Positions 1 to 5,464 of a stretch of DNA of 9,083 nucleotides are shown here, piece by piece. A program made the position numbers and the translations under genes. The notes under the pieces were generated by a model that was not told the origin of the DNA, did not search any database, and was given only the letters and a program-made list of their open reading frames with translations. Each line of letters starts with the position of its first letter. The first letter of the stretch is position 1. The stretch lies in assembly GCA_030837935.1 (NCBI GenBank), contig JAUQXU010000354.1, forward strand, positions 1-9,083, read 5' to 3'. The stretch comes from Candidatus Brocadia sp. (GTDB lineage Bacteria; Planctomycetota; Brocadiia; Brocadiales; Brocadiaceae).

Positions 1-98
1 AAGGGGAAAACAAGGGAAACGTGTAAAAGAACCGTATTTTCAGCAAAAACCCAACCTCAAATTTTAAAATGATCTCTTGGTAAGGAAAAAATCGCCCT

Positions 99-123
99 CG
101 CACTTTTACAAAAAGTGCGTTTT
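99..123 (+). terminator. Probable intrinsic terminator upstream of hsdM
   Basis: A perfect 9-bp stem (CGCACTTTT at 99-107, AAAAGTGCG at 111-119) closes on a 3-nt ACA loop and is followed directly by four Ts (120-123), the shape of a Rho-independent terminator for a rightward transcript ending near base 70. An A-run at 86-91 lies upstream but is separated from the stem by TCGCCCTC, which has no partner on the right side. A longer symmetrical hairpin may therefore have lost its right flank where hsdM sequence begins. That last point is inference. A terminator this close to hsdM would reduce transcription entering from the left, and no convincing promoter is visible between it and hsdM. Confidence 0.6.
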
Positions 124-140
124 CGTTCAGACACTATGTA

Positions 141-2510
141 TTGGTTTTGTTGTTTATGAAATATGTGTCCGACAAAGGTGGCGCTTTGGTGGATATTCCC
201 AAAGGCGGCAGTTTCAGAGATATGGTGAAGCTGAAAGGACAGTCAGACATTGGCGACAAAATCAATAAAATCATTGGAGAACTTGCCAAAGCCAACGACC
301 TGACCGGTGTTATCACCGTTGCCGACTTTAACGATGATGAAAAACTCGGAAAAGGCAAAGAGAAGGTTGACCGACTGAGCAACCTGATTGAAATTTTTGA
401 AAAGCCAGAACTGGATTTCAGCAGTAACCGTGCAGAGGGTGACGACATTTTGGGAGATGCCTACGAATACCTGATGCGGCACTTTGCTACCGAAAGCGGA
501 AAGAGCAAAGGTCAATTCTATACACCTGCCGAAGTTTCCCGCAGTATGGCAAAAGTGATTGGCATCAATCCGCATAACGCCACCGGACAAACCACGGTAT
601 ATGATCCCACCTGCGGGTCGGGTTCTTTGCTGCTAAAAGTAGCCGATGAAGCCGGCAAATCAATTTCCATTTACGGACAGGAAAACGACAACGCCACACG
701 CGCCCTGGCAGTTATGAATATGTGGCTGCATGGCAACCCTGCCTCTGAAATTGTGCAAGGAAATACGTTGGCATCGCCTCGGTTTACTGACGAGTCCACG
801 GGCGAACTCAAACACTTTGACTATGCCGTTGCTAATCCGCCTTTTAGCCACAAGGCCTGGATGAATGGATGGAACCCCGCCAACGATAGTTATAAACGTT
901 TTGAAGGATACGATGCCCTGCCGCCCAAAAAGAATGGCGACTTTGCTTTTCTCTTACATCTGATTAAATCGCTGAAATCAAAAGGCAAGGGTTGTATTGT
1001 TATGCCATTGGGTGTGTTGTTTCGTGGCAATACTGAGGCCGATCTTCGCAAGAAGATTATTCAAAAGGGTTATATCAAAGGCATTATTGGTTTGCCGCCC
1101 AACTTGTTTTACGGAACGGGCATTGCCGCTTGTTTAATCGTCATTGATAAAGAAAACGCCCAAAACCGCAAAGATATTTTCATGATTGATGCGGGCAAGG
1201 GCTTTATTAAAGATGGCAACAAAAACCGCCTACGGGAGCAGGATATCCACAAGATTGTGGACACCTTCAACAACCGCATCGAAATACCAAAATATTCACG
1301 CATCATTCCCATTTCGGAAATTGCCGGCCCGAAGAACGATTACAACCTGAACATCCCCCGATACATTGACAGCCAGGAAGCGGAGGATTTACAAGACATT
1401 GAAGCCCATTTGCTGGGCGATATTCCCAACCGCGATATTGACGATTTGGGCAAGTACTGGGAGGTGTATCCCACATTGAAAAGCGCTTTGTTCAAACCAA
1501 GCAAACGGAAAAACTATTCGGCTTTGTGCATAGTTAAGGAGGAAATTAAAAACACCATATTCCACCATCCGGAGTTTACCGCCTTCAGCAAAAAGATGAA
1601 CGCCGTGTTTGACACATGGAAAAAAGAAACCACCGCTTACACCAAAGCTTTAAACAAAGGTTTTCATCCCAAGCAGGAGATATACATGATTTCTGAAGAC
1701 CTCTTGAAGCATTACACAGGCAAACAATTGACCGACAAATACGCCATGTATCAGCACCTGATGGACTATTGGGCGAAAACCATGCAGGACGATATGTACG
1801 AACTTGCCGCCGATGGCTGGAAGGCAGGCAATGAGGTAAAACGCATTGAGAAGAAGACAAAAAAGGGCGATAAGGAAGTGGTGAAACAAGTGGCTGGCAT
1901 TGAAGGCTTGGAAGGCAGACTGATACCACCTGCTTTAATCGTTCAGGCATATTTTGCCAAAGAGCAAAAAGCCATTGATGATTTGGAGGCTCAAGCCGAA
2001 ACCCTGAACGCCAGGATGGAAGAACTGCGGGAAGAACACGGAGGCGAAGACGGTTTGCTTGCCAATGCCATTGACGACAAAGGCAAGATAAGCAAAGGCA
2101 ATTTGCAGAAACGCCTTAAAGAATTGACAATGGATAATGAACAATGGACAATTGAGGACAAGGAAGAAATAAAAATATTGAAGGTATATTTGAAACTGAC
2201 AGAACAGGAAGCCGAAGTGCAGGCCAAAATAAAAGCTGCCAAAACCGATGTGGAAAAGAAGGTGATTGCCCAATATCCAAAACTAAGCATTGATGAAACA
2301 AAAAACATCGTGGTGGACAAGAAATGGATGCACAATATGGAGCAACGCATCCGCACCGAAATGGACAACATCAGCCACCGCCTGACCCAACGCATTAAGG
2401 AACTGGTAGAACGGTATGAAGCCACCTTGCCCACCTTAACTAACGAAGTGGATGTGTTGGAGAAAAAGGTAAACAGTCACCTGAAAAGTATGGGGTTTGT
2501 ATGGAAGTAA
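141..2510 (+). CDS. hsdM: Type I restriction-modification DNA methyltransferase subunit HsdM, N-terminally truncated
   Basis: This is the N6-adenine methyltransferase subunit of a Type I R-M system, which uses S-adenosylmethionine and pairs with HsdS to methylate host sites. Seen: a GQFYTP segment at residues 124-129, the SAM-binding motif DPTCGSG at 155-161, the catalytic NPPF at 232-235, and a charged, probably coiled-coil C-terminal region from about 604 to 789 of the kind used for HsdS contact. Numbering uses the TTG at 141; the first in-frame ATG is at 156 and neither has a clear ribosome binding site. Relatives normally carry about 30 more residues before the LLFMKYVSDK segment. Here recognisable homology stops around base 120-132 and the frame closes at the TAA at 81-83, with no start codon between. 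The gene may be inactive or poorly translated, or the junction may be an assembly join. An in-frame heptamer repeat array adds residues near 662-672. The stop overlaps the next gene by 10 nt. Confidence 0.9.
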   Translation: MVLLFMKYVSDKGGALVDIPKGGSFRDMVKLKGQSDIGDKINKIIGELAKANDLTGVITVADFNDDEKLGKGKEKVDRLSNLIEIFEKPELDFSSNRAEGDDILGDAYEYLMRHFATESGKSKGQFYTPAEVSRSMAKVIGINPHNATGQTTVYDPTCGSGSLLLKVADEAGKSISIYGQENDNATRALAVMNMWLHGNPASEIVQGNTLASPRFTDESTGELKHFDYAVANPPFSHKAWMNGWNPANDSYKRFEGYDALPPKKNGDFAFLLHLIKSLKSKGKGCIVMPLGVLFRGNTEADLRKKIIQKGYIKGIIGLPPNLFYGTGIAACLIVIDKENAQNRKDIFMIDAGKGFIKDGNKNRLREQDIHKIVDTFNNRIEIPKYSRIIPISEIAGPKNDYNLNIPRYIDSQEAEDLQDIEAHLLGDIPNRDIDDLGKYWEVYPTLKSALFKPSKRKNYSALCIVKEEIKNTIFHHPEFTAFSKKMNAVFDTWKKETTAYTKALNKGFHPKQEIYMISEDLLKHYTGKQLTDKYAMYQHLMDYWAKTMQDDMYELAADGWKAGNEVKRIEKKTKKGDKEVVKQVAGIEGLEGRLIPPALIVQAYFAKEQKAIDDLEAQAETLNARMEELREEHGGEDGLLANAIDDKGKISKGNLQKRLKELTMDNEQWTIEDKEEIKILKVYLKLTEQEAEVQAKIKAAKTDVEKKVIAQYPKLSIDETKNIVVDKKWMHNMEQRIRTEMDNISHRLTQRIKELVERYEATLPTLTNEVDVLEKKVNSHLKSMGFVWK
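2122..2156 (+). repeat. Heptanucleotide tandem repeat array inside hsdM
   Basis: Five consecutive 7-nt units occur here: AATTGAC, AATGGAT, AATGAAC, AATGGAC, AATTGAG. They share an AAT(G/T)(G/A)A(C/T/G) pattern. They are translated as part of residues 662-672, around LTMDNEQWTIE, between the flanking segments NLQKRLKE and DKEEIKILK. Arrays of this style are usually intergenic in Bacteroidota and cyanobacteria (recalled, not searched). Here the array sits in a probably helical linker of the HsdM C-terminal region, where an insertion would be tolerated. Confidence 0.7.
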
Positions 2511-3640
2511 AAAATAATAGAACCAGCCTTGTGCTTTACGGCAATTTATTAAGCGACATTAAAACCCGCATTCGCCAGGCGCAGGTAAAAGCAACGCTTT
2601 CCGCAAATGCCGAGATGATAGCCATGTATTGGGATGTAGGCAGGATGATTTATGAAAGGCAGCAACATGAAGGATGGGGAACTGGAGTGATTCCACGTTT
2701 GGCAAAGGATATTCGTAATGAACTGCCAAAGGTAAAAGGGTTTTCTGAGCGGAATATCGGATATATGATTCGCCTTGCCCGCGAGTACGGAGACCCTGCA
2801 ATTTTGCAACAGGCTGTTGCAAAATTGCAGCAGCCTGAAAATAAAGATGTTTTAAAAGTGCCACAAGCTGTGGGTCAATTACCCGTAAATGAACATTCGG
2901 TAATTGTGCAACGGCTTGTTGCCCAAATCCCCTGGGGTCACAATATCCTGCTCATGGAAAGGGTTAAAGACCTATCCAGCCGTTTCTGGTATATGGAACA
3001 GACTATTCAAAACGGATGGAGCAGGGACACTTTGGGTTTGATGATTAAAAGTAGCGCACACTTACGGCAGGGAAAGGCGGTATCGAATTTCAGTCTTACG
3101 TTGCCTGACCCGCAGTCAGACCTTGCCCGGCAGTCATTGAAAGACCCCTATATTTTTGACTTTCTCACACTGACAGAACCTTTTAATGAACGCGAGATGG
3201 AAACGGAACTGATAAAACATCTTGAAAAATTCCTGCTTGAACTTGGTGCAGGATTTTCTTTTGTCGGGAGACAATATCAACTGACCATCAGCGATAAGGA
3301 TTTTTATATTGACCTTTTGTTTTATCATCTCAAACTGCGCTGCTTTATCGTGATTGAACTGAAAAAAGGGGATTTTAAACCGGAATACGCAGGCAAAATG
3401 AATTTCTACTGTTCCGCAGTCGATGACCTTCTCAAACACCAGACCGACCAGCCTACGATTGGGCTTATTTTGTGTCAGACCAAAGACAGAATCCTTGCCG
3501 AGTATGCCTTGCGGGATGTGCATAAACCCATCGGCATATCCGAGTACGAACTGACCCGCTCCCTGCCTGACAACCTGAAGTCCAGCCTGCCGAGCATTGA
3601 AGAAATCGAAGCGGAACTTTCAGGGGGCAGCGATGAGTAA
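2501..3640 (+). CDS. DUF1016/YhcG-family PD-(D/E)XK nuclease domain protein
   Basis: This 379-residue protein matches the YhcG family: an N-terminal DUF1016_N helical domain (about residues 1-95, containing AEMIAMYWDVGRMIYERQ) and a C-terminal PD-(D/E)XK nuclease domain (about 225-355). The likely metal-binding core is D271 (YIDLLFYH) followed by E286-L-K288 (VIELKKGDF). The family-typical AQIPWGHN segment is at 141-148. The ATG at 2501 overlaps the hsdM stop by 10 nt and gives the expected family N-terminus, so the start is well placed even though only a weak GGGG-like ribosome binding site precedes it. The linker at 99-148 is odd: it carries a perfect DNA palindrome and three degenerate copies of a Q-x-V-A-x-(L/I) unit. 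Members of this family are often found beside Type I R-M genes, but their function is unproven. A DNA-cleaving accessory role is inferred from the fold only. Confidence 0.92.
   Translation: MEVKNNRTSLVLYGNLLSDIKTRIRQAQVKATLSANAEMIAMYWDVGRMIYERQQHEGWGTGVIPRLAKDIRNELPKVKGFSERNIGYMIRLAREYGDPAILQQAVAKLQQPENKDVLKVPQAVGQLPVNEHSVIVQRLVAQIPWGHNILLMERVKDLSSRFWYMEQTIQNGWSRDTLGLMIKSSAHLRQGKAVSNFSLTLPDPQSDLARQSLKDPYIFDFLTLTEPFNEREMETELIKHLEKFLLELGAGFSFVGRQYQLTISDKDFYIDLLFYHLKLRCFIVIELKKGDFKPEYAGKMNFYCSAVDDLLKHQTDQPTIGLILCQTKDRILAEYALRDVHKPIGISEYELTRSLPDNLKSSLPSIEEIEAELSGGSDE
2796..2830. repeat. Perfect 35-nt palindrome within the DUF1016 nuclease gene
   Basis: The left arm CTGCAATTTTGCAACAG (2796-2812) and right arm CTGTTGCAAAATTGCAG (2814-2830) are exact reverse complements around a single central G. 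The element is translated in frame as residues 99-110, PAILQQAVAKLQ, just before the conserved AQIPWGHN region. A perfect 17-bp arm in coding sequence is far beyond chance expectation and points to an inserted palindromic element or a snap-back duplication. On mRNA it would form a strong hairpin. Confidence 0.85.
3622..3627 (+). promoter_or_regulatory. Ribosome binding site deciding the hsdS start
   Basis: AGGGGG lies 5 nt before the ATG at 3633. This supports that ATG over the in-frame TTG at 3597, and the ATG gives the usual HsdS N-terminus (MSKIAEGYKQTEVGIIPRDW). The site lies inside the last codons of the nuclease gene, as expected for coupled translation. Confidence 0.7.
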
Positions 3641-4883
3641 GATAGCTGAAGGATATAAGCAGACGGAAGTGGGAATTATTCCGAGGGATTGGGAAGTCAA
3701 GAAAATTGAAGACTTCTCAATTAAGGTTGGTAGCGGTATTACCCCAACTGGTGGTGAAAGAGTTTATAAAAAAGAAGGGCGTCCCTTTCTTAGAAGCCAG
3801 AATGTTGGGTGGGGAACTTTAATACTTGACGATATCGCATTTATTGATGATAACACACACAATACTTTTAATTCTACTGAGATACAAGAAAATGATGTCT
3901 TTCTAAATATTACTGGAGCGTCTATTGGTAGAAGCGCAATGGCTGACAATAGAGTTTTAAAAGGAAATGTAAACCAGCATGTGTGCATTATACGAGTTGA
4001 TGAAGATAAAACAGAACCACGATTTCTAAACTATTTTTTGATGTCTTTTTTAGGACAAAAACAAATATCTAATTTTCAAGCAGGTGGTAATCGCCAGGGC
4101 TTGAATTTTGGGCAGATCAAATCTATCCAAATCCCCCTTCCCCCTACCAAAGCCGAGCAAACCGCCATTGCCACCGCCTTAAACGATGCCGATGCACTCA
4201 TTACCCAATTAGAAAAACTCATTGCCAAAAAGCGAAACATCAAGCAAGGGGCAATGCAGGAGTTGCTGAGGCCGAAAGTGGGGTGGAAAGTGAAGAGGTT
4301 GGGAGAGATATTAAAAAGCGCTCAACTCGGTGGAAATTACCCAAATAGCGAAAAATGCACAGCCTTTCCACTTATAAAAATGGGCAATATTCAGCGGAGT
4401 TTTATCTCAACTAATAAGATTGAATATATTATTGAAAACTATAAAGCAGAAAAAAAAGACAGATTAAAATATGGTGATCTGTTATTTAATACGAGAAATA
4501 CTCTTGAATTAGTCGGCAAAGTATCCATTTGGCGTAACGAGTTGCAAGAAGCATATTTTAATTCAAATTTGATGAGGTTGGAATTTAATCCAGAATTTGT
4601 GTCTTCAAACTTTTTTATGAATTATATGCTCAATACTCAATATTCCCTTTCAAGGCTGAAAGATATTGCGACTGGAACAACAAGTGTTGCTGCAATTTAT
4701 ACGAGAGATTTAGTAAATATCGAAATTCCTCTTCCAAAAATTGAAGAACAAACCCACATCGGCCAAATCCTTTCCGATATGGATGCCGAAATAGAAGCCC
4801 TGGAAAAGAAATTGGAGAAATACAAAATGCTAAAGCAGGGTATGATGCAGAATTTATTAACCGGGAAAATCAGGTTGGTGTAA
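3633..4883 (+). CDS. hsdS: Type I restriction-modification specificity subunit HsdS
   Basis: HsdS is the DNA-sequence-recognition subunit that directs both methylation by HsdM and restriction by HsdR. The 416-residue protein shows the full two-half design: target recognition domain 1 (TRD1) at about residues 20-165, a central conserved helical spacer at about 168-215 (LPPTKAEQTAIATALNDAD through KQGAMQELL), TRD2 at about 220-363, and a distal conserved helix at about 365-416 (LPKIEEQTHIGQILSDMD through KQGMMQNLLTGKIRL). The length is normal for a complete HsdS. The TRD coding segments are clearly more A+T-rich than the conserved segments, as expected where TRDs are exchanged by recombination. 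The gene overlaps the nuclease gene by 8 nt, and its TAA shares one base with the next ATG. The target sequence cannot be read from the protein. No second hsdS, inverted TRD copy or recombinase is visible. Confidence 0.94.
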   Translation: MSKIAEGYKQTEVGIIPRDWEVKKIEDFSIKVGSGITPTGGERVYKKEGRPFLRSQNVGWGTLILDDIAFIDDNTHNTFNSTEIQENDVFLNITGASIGRSAMADNRVLKGNVNQHVCIIRVDEDKTEPRFLNYFLMSFLGQKQISNFQAGGNRQGLNFGQIKSIQIPLPPTKAEQTAIATALNDADALITQLEKLIAKKRNIKQGAMQELLRPKVGWKVKRLGEILKSAQLGGNYPNSEKCTAFPLIKMGNIQRSFISTNKIEYIIENYKAEKKDRLKYGDLLFNTRNTLELVGKVSIWRNELQEAYFNSNLMRLEFNPEFVSSNFFMNYMLNTQYSLSRLKDIATGTTSVAAIYTRDLVNIEIPLPKIEEQTHIGQILSDMDAEIEALEKKLEKYKMLKQGMMQNLLTGKIRLV

Positions 4884-5464
4884 TGGAAAAATTCAAAAAT
4901 ACCTACCGCATACCATCGGCACGGGCACCGTGGTGGGATTATTCATGGCGAGGGTGTTATTTCATCACCATTTGCACCGCGCATCAGGAATGTATTTTTG
5001 GCAAAATCAGCAACGGACAAATGCAGCCATCGTCCATTGGCGAAATCATTTTGCAGGAATGGGAACGATCGTTTCAAATCCGGGAGGAACTGTTTTGTAA
5101 TGCGTTTGTATTGATGCCCAACCATTTGCACGCCATTGTGCGAATTGAAAATCCTGCCCCACCCACCATACCCGCCGCCGTAGAGACGCACGGCCGTGCG
5201 TCTCTACAAACGTCAGCGTCTACGAACGCGGGAATTGCCTATCGTTCGCCCCGATCCATTTCGTCGTTTGTGGCGGGATTCAAATCATCCGCAACTAAAC
5301 GCATCAACGAATTTCGCAACACGCCCAAAATGCCTGTGTGGCAATCCCGTTTTCATGACCACATCGTCCGCAACGATGATGAATACCATAAAATTGAACA
5401 TTATATCAGAACCAATCACGAAAAATGGGAAAAAGATAAATTCTTTAAACAGGAAATACCATGA
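4883..5464 (+). CDS. REP-associated tyrosine transposase (RAYT, Y1/HUH family)
   Basis: This 193-residue protein looks like a single-domain HUH nuclease of the IS200-related RAYT family, which nicks single-stranded palindromic DNA through a catalytic tyrosine. Seen: a WRGCYFITICT strand near residues 22-32, the metal-binding HUH pair H81-L-H83 in VLMPNHLHAIV, and the C-terminal helix EYHKIEHYIRTNHEKW (about 167-182) with Y174 the likeliest nucleophile by analogy to the YIxxNP tyrosine of RAYTs, and Y168 an alternative. All catalytic positions look intact. It is wedged between hsdS (shared TAATG) and hsdR (ATGA overlap) with no flanking inverted ends or target duplication, so it reads as a fixed operon member and not a fresh insertion. 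A REP-like palindrome is embedded in frame at residues 100-108, between the two catalytic halves. Activity is not shown by sequence alone. Confidence 0.92.
   Translation: MEKFKNTYRIPSARAPWWDYSWRGCYFITICTAHQECIFGKISNGQMQPSSIGEIILQEWERSFQIREELFCNAFVLMPNHLHAIVRIENPAPPTIPAAVETHGRASLQTSASTNAGIAYRSPRSISSFVAGFKSSATKRINEFRNTPKMPVWQSRFHDHIVRNDDEYHKIEHYIRTNHEKWEKDKFFKQEIP
5180..5207. repeat. Perfect 28-nt REP-like palindrome inside the RAYT gene
   Basis: GTAGAGACGCACGG (5180-5193) and CCGTGCGTCTCTAC (5194-5207) are exact reverse complements with no spacer. The element is translated as V100-L108 (VETHGRASL). I recall this palindrome as a dispersed repeat in Bacteroidota genomes, and RAYT proteins act on such palindromes in other bacteria, so the gene may carry a copy of its own substrate. 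The insertion falls in a low-complexity linker rich in P and A. Confidence 0.88.
5198..5228 (+). repeat. Imperfect short direct repeat abutting the REP-like palindrome
   Basis: GCGTCTCTACAAACG (5198-5212) is followed by GCGTCTACGAACG (5216-5228), a copy missing two bases and with one substitution. The second copy repeats the right arm of the palindrome plus its flank. This suggests a past slippage or partial duplication at the insertion point. It is short, so chance similarity is possible. Confidence 0.4.
5451..5454 (+). promoter_or_regulatory. Ribosome binding site of hsdR
   Basis: AGGA lies 6 nt before the hsdR ATG at 5461, inside the final codons of the RAYT gene. Together with the ATGA overlap it supports translation of hsdR by ribosomes finishing the RAYT gene, or by local re-initiation. 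Confidence 0.55.

Noticed and set aside
1..72. Open frames running in from the left edge, ending at stops at 22-24, 65-67 and 70-72
   Set aside because: Each is under 25 codons with no recognisable protein similarity. An upstream gene ending here would fit the terminator at 99-123, but no frame can be chosen.
77..268. 63-codon TTG-start frame overlapping the start of hsdM
   Set aside because: Its product resembles nothing recognisable, does not supply the missing HsdM N-terminus, and runs out of frame across clear HsdM coding sequence.
1991..2434. 147-codon minus-strand frame opposite the HsdM C-terminal region
   Set aside because: It is the antisense shadow of a lysine- and glutamate-rich coding region, giving a Ser/Phe/Leu-rich product with no family features.
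3597..3632. Upstream TTG as an alternative hsdS start
   Set aside because: It would add 12 residues not typical of HsdS. The ATG at 3633 has a good AGGGGG site and gives the usual MSKIAEGYKQTEVG start.
3633..4883. An hsdS inversion (shufflon) system
   Set aside because: Only one hsdS is present, with no inverted TRD copies and no tyrosine or serine recombinase in the window. The RAYT is a different enzyme class.
4883..5464. RAYT gene as a recent IS200-type insertion splitting an hsdS-hsdR junction
   Set aside because: No terminal hairpin ends or target features flank the gene, and start/stop overlaps on both sides fit an established operon member better.
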